DNA of 64,000 nt from Mugil cephalus. Its lineage: Eukaryota; Chordata; Actinopteri; Mugiliformes; Mugilidae. The position numbers were made by a program, and so were the translations under genes. Of the stretch, positions 1 through 12,000 are shown one piece after another. The stretch spans positions 14,339,672-14,403,671 of the forward strand of contig NC_061782.1 of the NCBI RefSeq assembly GCF_022458985.1, given 5' to 3'. A model generated the notes under the pieces. The model was given only the letters and a program-made list of their open reading frames with translations. It searched no databases and had not been told where the DNA came from. Each line of letters begins with the position of its first letter. The stretch's first letter is position 1.

Positions 1-2364
1 AAAAACAAATAATAATAATTTGACGTGAGATTTGTGTTGGATTCCTTAAGAAACTCCAGCGTACTGGAAAAACAGCACATTGCATGGTTGCACAGTAAAT
101 CTTATGCACATTAAATGATTTTAATGATTTTTTTTTCTTTCTTTCTGATTTTCTTTTTTTTTTTTTCTTTCAAATAGTGACTGCTTTGCATCATTACATG
201 CCACCTGTAGTGAGTTCAAAGCCAGTTGCACGCATCTTGTCTGGCCAAATTAGATCAGAGCAGATGGACTTTTGGTTTTTAGCCAGTGATGCAATATTGT
301 ACAGAGATGAACAAGTTGGTCTTTGGATTAGAGGGGGTAATCTGCAAATTTGATGTTTTATGTAACTTTGAAATAGTGTGCATGTTTGTCCGATGTCTAC
401 ACAAATACCCCACTGGTTTAATGTAACTTCATAATTAGTGGGGCTGACACTTGAGCTGGGGAGAGTGAGGGGAGAGAGGCTTGTATTAGGAGAATATATT
501 ACACATCTGCAGGACATCTGGTGAACATGTAACAAGAAAATAAGTAAAATTGTTGTGGAAGGCCTTCTTTGGCTCACGCTACCTCCAGTATTATGCATAT
601 TACTGTTGCTCTGTGTGACAAGCAGTCAGTTTATGGACACACAAATTTGCACTAATTATTTCAATATTTCAAAATACAATAAAATAACTCTTTATATAGG
701 TCACACAGTGAGGAAATATGCAGTGTCGCTGCAGCAGAGAGTCTGATTTATTTATTTATTTTTTTAATTTTCTATATTTTCTGTGACATGTCTGTGACGT
801 TTCTCAGTCATCCAGGTCATGGTAATCCAAAAGGTGCTGGAGAAAGGCAACTGGACTTGTAGAATTGAAGATGTTTCGCCACTCATCCAAGTAGCCTCTT
901 CAGTTAAGAGAGACTGGTGGGAACTTGAGGTTTAAATAGAAAAACTCTGTGAAACTACTACATCTGCCAGCTCAAACCTAGCTTTAAACTTCAACATTAG
1001 TTGATGTCGTTCCTTTTTGTTTCACCTGAGGGCCGTGGTCCAGGCAGCTTCTCCTCTGCCTCCAGGAAGGGGCAGTATAGTTCATTTGCAGGCTTGTTTT
1101 GTACCTCAGATGGCTAATCTTCTGTGGGTTTGAAAGCCTTTCAGGTTACACTTTAATGACCTCGGTCTGTTGTGATTCTGCGCGGAGAAAATGCCCCATT
1201 GTCCCACCTGCAACCTCTGGTACACACTACTTCTAGGTATCAGGGAAGTGCATAAATCAAAAAAAGGAATCAAAGTGCAGAAGCTAACAGTCTGATATTA
1301 GTCTAAAGAGACGAGAAACAGGGTCAGAGAAGGTAAAAGGGAAAAATGCAGAAGATTTATTGCCTAAGGCGTCCTACATTCCACCATCCTGGCAAACCTT
1401 ACCTCCCACCATATTCTCTTATCAGACCTGGCTTCCCTGAAGCTGATGAACACAGGAAGCCACATAATATATAGCTACAAAAATTACTGGTTCTGAGAAA
1501 CTAAGTTCTGAGAAAGTAATAAGACAAACATATGAATATATGAAGATATTACACCAGTTTCTCCTTGACTTACTGTAACATGTTGCTATAGTTCATCTGA
1601 TGATCTACAAACACTATAATACTATACTTACATCTTTTACTTAAATCCATTTTGTAATTGTTTTCAAAGCATGGTATTTCTACATTTAATAGTAAAACAA
1701 TTCACATAATTCTTCCACCACTGTAGAAATTAGAAATTGTTCTTTTATTTATAATAAAATCCATACATGTGTTCATTTCTTGACAAAAAAAAAAAAAACA
1801 TCCACTCTAACAGATAAACCACCACACAGTAAACAAATCCAGTGAATATTGTGCCCGCTCTAAACAGCGCTTTACACCTGCACCGTAGGATTATAGATCT
1901 TCCTAACGCCACTCCTTCAGGTCCCTCCCCTCCGACCTGATCCCTTTAGTCAGTTCAAGTGTCACGAAATCTCTTGTAAGGAGCTTGGTCACATCCCAAA
2001 TAAACAGTCTCGCTTGTTGAAGTCTCAACGACTTCAATCCCGACAAGGGATCTGGGTTGAATAAGCATAAGCCACTAGTGTCATGATTCAGAAGGTTGTT
2101 TTTTTTGCTGCTACAAAATAACACAAAACTTTTTTTTCTTTTTTTTTTGATGCACAGTGATTTGTCAAGTGTTTCAGTTAAACATTCACACACACACACA
2201 TGCAAATACATGCACACGCAAAGCACTATGAGGATTGAGTTCACCTTTGACCTCGCGTTGTGATGTCAGTCTACACAACAATCCCCCCATCAGGGTCCAT
2301 TTAGCGGCGGCTCTGGAGCTTTTGGTTATGCCCAGTTTTGGCTACGAAAACAAAAATAATCCAT
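1..2364. other. Flank downstream of cdhr1, no gene recognised
   Basis: This is the side beyond the 3' end of the minus-strand cdhr1 gene. It is AT-rich, with T-runs near 130-175 and A-runs near 1785-1798, and contains a probable dispersed repeat at about 785-960. Open frames on either strand have no recognisable domain and look like chance. Additional AATAAA-type signals for the minus strand (plus-strand TTTATT), for example near 1744, leave open a longer cdhr1 3' UTR. Confidence 0.5.
785..960. repeat. Probable dispersed retroelement-derived repeat
   Basis: The phrases 'tttctcagtcatccaggtca' and 'gatgtttcgccactcatcca' followed by 'cctcttcagtt' are familiar from interspersed repeats in many teleost genomes. 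I recognise the phrase style from memory and cannot name the family or the exact ends. No open frame is preserved. Confidence 0.4.
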
Positions 2365-2370
2365 TTTATT
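2365..2370 (-). other. Polyadenylation signal of cdhr1
   Basis: Plus-strand TTTATT reads AATAAA on the minus strand, about 150 bases past the cdhr1 stop codon. This is the nearest canonical signal in the right orientation, so it probably ends the main cdhr1 transcript. Confidence 0.5.
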
Positions 2371-2519
2371 AAATTCTGTTCCTTTCGCGATGGATGAAAA
2401 GTCCTTAGCCCCGAGAAAATATGGAAATATGAAGAGATATTTCCATGCCAGCTGGACCTGCAGCTACTAAATGAACCCTGTGTGGAGATTGCTTTGTCAG
2501 CAGGGAGTCATTATTATTA

Positions 2520-3068
2520 TTAATAGTTCTGCATTCTCTTCTGCTCCAGTCTCATCTTGAGCTCTGAAACCAGAGCTTTGTTCACGGAGTCCTGCCTGGT
2601 TACCACTGGCTTCTTTTTAGGTCTGGGAGCCACGGTCGCTGAGACGGTGGGTACGGCCCACTGCCTCTCCCCTGGGATGTAGGGAGGCGGTTGAGGGGGC
2701 AGAGAAGGGGCACGGGGTGGCGGTGGCCATCTCACAGCATTACTGACATTGTTGTTGTAGTTGACGTTCTCCACGATCACCTCTGGCTGCGCCGCCTCCT
2801 CCTCTTCAACTTTGAATTTCTCTCCGGACGCTTCCGGTTTCTTGAAGGGGTTCTTGAAGTTCCAGGGCTGCTTGCGCTGCCTTCTCCTCACGCGGCGGTT
2901 CGGCAGGATCCGGTTGGACTTTTTGTTGCGCATGAACATTGCAGTGGAGATGATGACCGTGACTATGACCATGGAGCTAATGATACCAGCAAGCATGCCT
3001 AGGATTTGCAAGGGCTTGTTTTTATTCTGCATTAAAAATGATCCCAAAGGCCCCCCCTTGAGTTGGGT
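2520..3068 (-). CDS. cdhr1: cdhr1 coding exon 17 (transmembrane and cytoplasmic tail)
   Basis: Acceptor GTGCTCTTTTACAG fits the phase 0 left by exon 16 and gives [19 protein letters not shown], comparable to the juxtamembrane segment of mammalian CDHR1. A transmembrane helix (about residues 703-728, ending [11 protein letters not shown]) follows, then [20 protein letters not shown], a proline-rich stretch ([16 protein letters not shown]), QWAVPTVSA and the C-terminal [16 protein letters not shown]. The stop TAA is at 2522-2520. QW.VPTVS and SELK are shared with mammalian CDHR1. Confidence 0.95.
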   Translation of the reverse strand, partial: TQLKGGPLGSFLMQNKNKPLQILGMLAGIISSMVIVTVIISTAMFMRNKKSNRILPNRRVRRRQRKQPWNFKNPFKKPEASGEKFKVEEEEAAQPEVIVENVNYNNNVSNAVRWPPPPRAPSLPPQPPPYIPGERQWAVPTVSATVAPRPKKKPVVTRQDSVNKALVSELKMRLEQKRMQNY

Positions 3069-6000
3069 CTGTAAAAGAGCACAGGGAGAATTGACATCCA
3101 TGGGACTGTCGTCATAGTCTGTTACACAAAAAATGACTTTTAATTAAATATAGTCCCGTGTATGCTCTGTAGTACTGCATATAATCACCATTTGGTGAAG
3201 GATAAAAAGTAAAATGCAAAACACTGCCATTGGATTTCATAAAAACTAAATATTTCTCTAACTAAAAATAAGGATTTTACTTCAGCTGCTGTTCTACTGT
3301 CAAGACAAGATCAGAGAGGTTGACTAGGAAACCTATAGCTGAGACCATTCCGCATCTAAGAGTGAAATATGGGCCATAATATGAATGACAACCAAATAAA
3401 ACCAAACATAATGATTTGTTTATGTGGAGACTCTATCAAAGCACTGAAAAAAGCATGGAAAACAAGTGTTGACTTTACATTGCGCCCCGGTACTCTTTTA
3501 CAGACTCAGCCTTGTTCTACCAGAAAGTCCTCTAGGAAATGAAGTGCTGACAGATTCTTGGTACCGCAGAGTAAAAACAACAGTACGGTTGTGCTGATGA
3601 TCTCAAGGCAAGCTTCATTTATGGCACAGGCCTCCTTATAATCTTTCTGATCTTGCCCTGAGATTGTACACGGGACTTTTTCACAGAGTTCCAGTATATA
3701 AGAGTCGAGATGAAGATTGTCAGAGAAATGGCGAAGGTGACAATGGTCAAACAAATCCCAAACACCGCCCCGGGACGTTTCCGTAGGCCCAGGAAGTATG
3801 AGAAAAATCTGGATTTGATCTGAAAACATGACAGTTGCATTTGTGAGAATTTTTTATCAGTATAAATTTTCAAAGCTAAATGCTTTAAGCGTACCAACAA
3901 GCGATGCTAATACGATGAGTCATGTTGATACAGGCTGCTGTACAGTAATGTAACGTTTACGTAAAAACTCATAAAGCTTTAATAATCAATACATATTGTA
4001 ATATAAGATTCGTTGGTAGAATTAAAATATAGATTTTCTCTCCCAAATTGTTCTTTGAATTTGGGATCAACAGAACAAATTCATATCTGTATGCAGTATG
4101 AAAAAGGATTTAACTACAAGTTTGTGATTAAATTGTGTTAAAATTTGAACATATGCTGGATGTGACCTTTTTAAGCATAAATATTAACAGAATAGTATGA
4201 TAATAAAACTGCATTTATCAGGAAGCTCTCGTACTGTTACTTACAGCTTCAGTGATGTCAATCTTGACCACGGCCGTAGTGCTGAAGGATGGCTGGCCTC
4301 GGTCCCGCGCCTGCACCACCAGCGACCAGGTGCAGTCTCTCTGCTTGGTGATGTTCTGAATGATGGCCATTGACTTGATGTAGGACTTGAGCATGATTTC
4401 CCCCGTGTCGGCGTTAATGTCAAAGATGTTGTTGTCCGGCTCGGCTTTCATGATGGCGTACTCGATCACGTTGTTGGGTATTTCGGCATCATCGTCTATG
4501 GCCTGTGGGGGAGCATTCAGTTAAAAACGCTTAATTCATTATGTGTTTTTAATCCCAAGAAAGCGCGTACCTCTATTTTCACTGGTGCTCCGATCACCAT
4601 GGTCTTCTCGAGGAAGTTGTCGTTGAAAGCGGGTGGATGGTCATTCAGGTCCAGTACCGTCACGAAGACTTCAGCCAAGCTGTACTTCCCTTCTGCATCT
4701 TCCGCCTTCACATAGAAGTTATACTTGGACCTCACCTCTGCATCTAGGCTTGCCCACGGCTGGGTGTAGATGATCCCAGATTCAGACTGGATCAGGAACC
4801 TGCAAACGGTGAGAAGTCTCCTTCAAACTGAGGCGGTCACACAACTCGGAGAGAGCTGAGTATTTGCAGAGAGATAGGTTGTTTGGGCTTCGTACTGCAC
4901 GGAGCACAGCCAGGTGGCCAATTAACTTAGCCTAGCAATAAGAATGGAAACATATGGAGATAGTCTAGCTATCTTCAAAGTTCAAAAAGTCTGCCCCTTG
5001 CCTTTAGAGACTTAAAGATCAACATGGTCACATGTCCTTTGTGAAACCTGCAGTTACATTTTACGCTCTACAAAGAAGGGGACATCAACAAAAGCCATTC
5101 TTCTTGATTTGAGCTCATGTATTGATGTGTAAATTTTGCACTTTGCTTTACTGATGTTAAAGTTTATCCAAGCGCTGCTGCGTTTGCTGGCTTGGTTCAT
5201 CCTGCCTGCCTAGTAGGTGCATCGAATTGTATGCTAGCTATAGAAAATAATGCAGGCTGTTAAATCTTCTCCTCTAATCTGCATGAGTCTCATGCATGTA
5301 CATCAGCTGCACCGCCGCGTTAATTCTCTTTTCGCTTTTTGGAAAACACTGCCATGAAACGGGCACAAAAATAAAACAAGATGACTCATTTTGTTTCACT
5401 GATTCCACCTTTGCTAAGCTAGGCTAGGGATGTCCTAGCATTAGGACATCAAAATAACAATATTCTCATCTAACACTCCGAAAAATGAAAAATTTATTAA
5501 AATTTTTTTTTAAGTACAGTAGTTCTTCACTGTCTCATTACATTTAACTGAGATTCTGCAGAACTGAATGGTTGAATTAGAGAGCCAAAGTGGAATTAAA
5601 GCGTTTCACTCACTGACTTGTTTGGTTATCCTACAGTGACTTTGTCCCTGTGCAAGGTAGCCACGAGCAAACACCGGTCTATTTTCACCTCTGATCCAAT
5701 TAAAGGATTAATGCAAACAGAGGTCAAGCAGGAAAAGATCACAACTACACAGCCCTGTGTAAACTGCCACAACATGTACTGTAGTTGAAAGTTGTAAAGT
5801 TTATTGAAAACATTAAATGCTGCGCTGTTGCAGATGAAGAACCATTAAATATCTGTCATGTATTGCGAGTTTCAAGTTCAAAGCAGCCTTTAGGGAAATA
5901 ATCTGAGATGACACAGTTTCAAAATGTTTTTGACTAAACAAGTATGCACTAAGCTAAAGTGTTCCAAATCTCTCTCCTCTGCTTATTTTGGAAATCCTTC

Positions 6001-9000
6001 TCTTCTGCGCCATGTGACATCACATATCTCCTCTAATTCATTGCTGCAGAGCTCAAAATCTGCACGGAGGGGTACAAAAATACTTCTGAGCAACATTTGG
6101 TCAAATAAATCCAGCGTTTACGGGGAGATTAAATACAAACCCGCTAGCATACACCCCTCTGTTTACATCGGTGCTGGAAAAAAGTGTTTGTGTTTCCTGC
6201 GTGATTCAAAAAAATATCCAGTTAGAGAGGAAACGCGAGCTGTGTGCAGTCACTAATAGGAAACAGCGGCCCCTGAGACTGCTTCCTGCACGTTGGATAT
6301 CTGTTGGGAAACTAATAAAAACTGAGCTGAAAAAAAAATACCAGCAAATCCCCAAAAGGGCGAGGGGCAATAAAGAGAACCGAGATCGGATATGAAAAAC
6401 AAAGGCTGCTCATATTTTTGCACAGCTTTCTGGTGTGTGTTTATGCACATATAGTATATAGTACAGTGGTGTGCAATTAAAACACCACATTCTGTCTTGG
6501 ATCCTATTTTATTTAATGATTTTGTTTTCTGCTGCTAAAAACTACCCAGTGTATCCACTGTTAATATTGTTGTATAACCATTTTTTTTTAAATGTTTAAC
6601 TGGGATGAGAGTTTACTCTGACATAATCGCTGCTCAAACACCAATGAACAGACAGAGGAGGGGACAACAGAAACGTAATCCAAATATGGTTTGGCTGGAA
6701 TCTGTAATGGTGTAAGCATACAATTTGGATGTATTTTTGCTGTGTAAAGTAAAACAATATCATTCCCAGACACATTTCGATTTTAAGATAATGCTGCTTT
6801 ACCATCCACGCCAAATGTAAGTAAGTAAGTCGTGTGAGTGTTTGAAAGAGTTTGCTTCTTTGTGTCTCTCACACTCACAAGTCAGCCCCTGATCCATAAA
6901 TTGAATACTTCACTTCACCCCAAGGTCCTGAGTCTGGGTCCGCGGCCTGGAGACAAAGAGACAAAAAGAAACGACTGATTATAGAGAAGACCAGCATGCT
7001 ATATTTGGCTGCATGACTTTCGCAAATCAAATTAGTACAAAACAAATTTCTTGACTTGAAATGCTGCTCCACTTCAGGAGTTTTGGAACAGTGCTGTCAT
7101 TTTGGGTTCCAGCCAGATGACTGTTGCCTTCTTGTTCTTTTCTCTTTCTTTTCGAAACCTCAGTATAATGAGGTTTTGCCAAAAACCAATGAGCATGAAA
7201 GACTGAGTGAACTAAATGAATCTGTGTCCGTCTCAAACATAATAACAGAGGTCGGCTATAAAAGGATTTATTTATTTATTTATTTATTTATTTGACGTGA
7301 CAGGACTGTCGTCACGGGCGTCCGCTAATTTGTCTGTCTGTAGCTGCTGGGATATGTCTGTTCGCTGACTCCGTGCATCCAAGGTCACTTGTTGCCCGTT
7401 GTTTTATCTGACCGAAATTGCTTTTGATCTACTGGTGTCCACACATGGGTGGGATTTATTAGTGAGCCTCCCCGTTGCTTTGAATCTCTGCAGGACTGAT
7501 ATGAACTGACAAGGGCAGAGGATAAGATAGTCCAACAATCAATCAATCAAGTCAGCGTGTCCTTAAAAGTGTTTTTTATTCGTTTATTTTTTCACTGCAC
7601 CACATATTTTCTAGCGGCAGCTGCATGTGCTACCGAGCATTAGGATGGGGTGGAAAAAAAGTCTGCGAATTTGCTGTTACACAACAAAATGAAAGTGATA
7701 GCCATCTGGCAGCTTACCTCGCCTAGCTTTTATCTACATGTTTTTTTTTTTTGCATATTATCCCAACCCCCACTGCCCAAAAAGTCTACATTTATGGAAT
7801 TAATGGCCCTCTTGGGCATTTTGTTCAAATCAGCGTTTCTCTTTAGCTCGGAGTGACGTACGCGGGCAGTGGCGTGTATTTTTAGACGGGATGAAGACCG
7901 GCTCACCGTGACTGACACCACATTGGAGCCGCCGGGTGAGTTTTCCGGGATCCTGGCGATGTAGTAATCTGAGGAGAACTTGGGAGCGTTGTCGTTGGTG
8001 TCCAGGAGGTGAATCACAATGTCGGCCGTGGCGCTGAATCTCTCCGGGGTGTCAATCTCGACTGCGAGCAACTGCAATACACGTGTGGGATATGTTGCTG
8101 GCATTTTATTACACCATGTGAGCAGATGTGATTTTGTGTTTTAATTTGAATCAAGTTCAATCCACTTTGGTATAATTAGTGTAATGGGTAAACCTTGTAT
8201 GTTAGAAAATGGTGTTTCTCGTAGTCCATTGCGGCAGAGTCTTCTACTAAGATGGTGACCTGGGCCTCGTTGAGCACGGTCTGAGGGACGACTCGCAGCA
8301 TTCTTCCTGGTCCTATCAGCCTCAGATTGAATTTAGCATTGGCACCCTGCAAGAGAATACAGCACCATATTATTTAATCTTACATATGCACAAACCTATT
8401 TATAGTAATCTGCATTTGCCACAAAGCTACGTCAAAGAAGCAGACACAGAGTATAATCCATGTGGTATATGGTCTGTTCAATCAATATAAAAGCTCTGTG
8501 ACCTTTTATTATTGCAGTAATGTAAGAGAACCAATAGGATATCAATAGCAGGAATAATATCTGACTGAAACATAATATTAGTGGACAGAAAACGTCTGCC
8601 TGATGTTGTAAGAGTATTATCACCGAATGGTGAACATCAGCCATGTGGCTCTGACAGTACAATGGGCTGGAAATACAAAGACTCTTGCATAAGTAGTTAG
8701 GGAGCAACTTTTAATTTGTGTTGGCTTGCTTTCAAAGTCATACAGTTTAAAGGGGATTTTTTTTCTGTGATAATGGCTGGCTTAAAGTTATTTTGTAGAC
8801 ATGAAAGCACCTCATTAGATAACAATGTCTAGTAGTCAGAAAATGGTTACATAATCGCCGTTACCCCAGGCCAGCTAAAACGTGACAGCTGCTCTGTAAA
8901 ATGTCACATTCGTAATTCTCTCGTCATTTGTGAGTCACATGCGCGGGTAAACATAGAAGAGAAACACACCTGATCAGAGTCGTTGACAGTGATTTTCAGG

Positions 9001-12000
9001 CTCCGGAGTATCTCCCCCTCCGGCGGATGCTCGTACATGGTCAGCTCAAACATGTTTTGTGGGCCGTTCTCTCCGTAGAAAGTTGGCGGATTATTATTGA
9101 GGTCCACCACACGGATCACCACCGTGGTCACACCATAGTCCATGAGTGTGCCTTCAGGACTCACCTCTGACGCCTGAACCGCAGGAAGTAAAATTTATGA
9201 AAGTGATATACAATATCACAATATACCCTGTGTTTTAATATGTCCACCAGTTTTACCAGATTAGCTGCACAAATTCATACCATTACACCTGCTAGTCTAC
9301 CTAGTGTAAAAATGTATTTTTTTGTGTAGATTCTCTAATCCACTGTCTATCAAATGTATTTGCACCATTTTGGTGTAGTGGTTTCTTTTCAAATCATCTG
9401 AAGATGCGGGCTTGTTTTGGAAAAGAAAGTCCCAAAGAACTGGGTCCTAATTTACAGCAAAACAGAATAAATAACTTGCAACTTACCCGGACTTTAATGT
9501 TAAAGATTTCCCTCTTCAGATAAATGGGGAGGGTCGTCAGGGTGATACAACCACTGGTTTTATTGATACTAAAAACGCCATCATCACCTGGTGAGAAGAA
9601 CAACAGGCAAATTTGTCCACATCAACTTTCTGTAAAAGTTACGTTTCCTTTATTTTGAAATCATCTAATGTCATGTGAGTGAAGGGTTGTACCGTCATCA
9701 AATGAGTAATGGACTGGATTTGGGTTCCCCACGTCACCATCCTTGGCGACAACAGTAAATATTTCAGACCCCTTGAGAAGGACAATCACAAGGTTAATTT
9801 GCAGTTAAATCAGCAATGAAACCAAAATATTTAAAGAAGGGATTAACACAGTGCAACACATTGTCAAAAAATGAAGAGATAAATATTGCAAAAATCATCC
9901 TTATATGAGTGGGTGTCGCATGACCGGTCAAAACAAACCACCAAAATCAAGTTCTTCGAGGGTACGTTAAATGCCACGCTCCTAATTGTTGCCATTTGGA
10001 TGAAAGTCACAGCGTGTAATCTGTGCAAGGTGCCACCGCCGTGACATTTTGTGGCGACGATAAAGCTACGATGAAGAAAGGAGGGCATCACGGTGAAATG
10101 CCAGCAAATTAAAGCTGTGTCGTGTGAGATAGCAGGGCCTTAACCTGAGGCCCCTTTGTTGTTGTTGTTGTTGTTGTTGTTTTTTTTACACAAATACTAA
10201 TGCAAGAGAACTGACTGCAACCACTAAAAGAATCCATAGAAATGAAGTCACCACAAAATATATGTATACTCACTGGCACTGAGATTTCATAGACGTAGCC
10301 AAAGTAGGGCGTCCCGGTGAAAGACGGAGGGGTGTCCTGTGCGTCGATCACATTGATGGTAAGGGTTGCAGAGGACGACAGAAACTGCTCTTTGCCATTA
10401 AAGTTACCACCACCATCCTGGAAAAAAAAAATAGATAAATGCAGGCAAAATTGTCAAACTTTTCTAATTTATTTAAACGTTTTTTGGAGAGATTTTTGCC
10501 ATTTCTCTTTTATATTTTAAATGTGGTGTGGATTTTCAATATATGCTAATGGGGGTTTTTTTGGCCTCTATGCCTTTTTTTTAATGCACATTACCATGTT
10601 TATGTCAAACACTCCACTGGATGCGGTTACCTTGAAGCAATTAATAAACTGTGATACACCCAGTACCTTCGCAATGACAGTGACAAAGTGTGTCTTCGTT
10701 TTCTCGTAGTCCAACGTTTCCCCAGGTTTTATTCGAAGGACGCCGCTATATCTGTCAATGGCAAAGACGGTGGACTGAGGATTCTGTGGCAGAGAGCAGA
10801 ACAAAGGCATCATTTTAAAAGCAGTCACACAAATAAGGTCACGAGAATAAAAGCCTGTCGCTGAAACCTCTAAACCCCTTTTGACGAACACTCACGTGAG
10901 ATATCATGAGAAGTGGTCAGATGGCTGCATTAAAAACACTCAGTAGCCACTTGAATTAGGCCACATCCTGGAGCTACGCGCTCTATCTCTATGTCCATCT
11001 GGATGTAAAGAATCCATATGGTCAAGGCAAGGACACGGCACGCAGGTGGAAAGCTGCCGTGTCCAGATGTGTGCTGCCTCACTCGTCGCTGTCACTTCCA
11101 GGCCAGCTGTTCTTTGGTCCTAATAGTGCAAAGTGCACACAAACATTCGCTGCCAAACCTCTGCCAAAGCAGGCCTCTAAGCCTCCAATACCTGACAGAA
11201 ATGTAATTGTGGTATAATCCCTATACTCACGACGACACCAGCATATTCAGGCTACAAATGTAGCACAGTGAAAAAACCTAAACATCATTCACCTTAATAT
11301 CAGGACGAACGTGTGCAACACATTCGACAGTGTTGCATTTATTCATTGCAGAAGTGAGGGACGGTAGACAGCAACGTGAAATACCTGGAGGTAGAAGGTG
11401 ACTGAGCCCCCTGAGCCCGTGTCTCTGTCCACTGCCTCGACTTTGTAGATGCTGCTTCCTGAATCGGTTGTCTAACGTGTGCAGCACAGAAAACACAAGT
11501 GTCGATTAAAAAGACACAATGCAGCGTATATTCACTTTTTCACGGTAAGATGCTGCCTTTCCACTGCATTGATTTGAATTAAAGGTTTACAAATCCTACA
11601 CTTAACTCACTTCCACCACATCAATGAATGCAGGCATGTTTTCAAATTCTGGCTTTTCATCGTTTGCGTCCATTACAAATATTGTGACTCTTTCCACAAC
11701 CTAAAAATGAAAAAGTAAGGGAAGAAGAAGAAGAATGAGGAGGAGGAGGAGGATAAATATAAGAACGTTTGTGGAAGTGGAAGAAGAGGACAGAGGGAAG
11801 GGAGAAAAAGAAAAGAAGAAGAATGAGGAGATGTTCAGGTTAGTTTCATTTATTATAAATAATGTAGTCACATATTGATACCTTGCTTTTTCCATCTGTG
11901 ATGCTGACAAGAACGTCAATAGAATCTTGTTTCTGAGTAAAAATGAGGGGGAAAAAGTCAATAAAGATTACTGTACATTCAGTATTAGTCCATAAATTGT

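Noticed and set aside
194..598. 134-codon minus-strand open frame
   Set aside because: No domain, no splice structure and no codon-level signature. It lies in low-complexity flanking sequence.
1903..2244. 113-codon minus-strand open frame downstream of cdhr1
   Set aside because: Partly made of CA-repeat and T-run translation. It lies just beyond the probable poly(A) signal and resembles no protein.
3506..3829. Second open frame over the alternative cdhr1 exon
   Set aside because: It is out of phase with exon 16. The frame ending at 3619 is the one with a membrane helix and similarity to exon 17.
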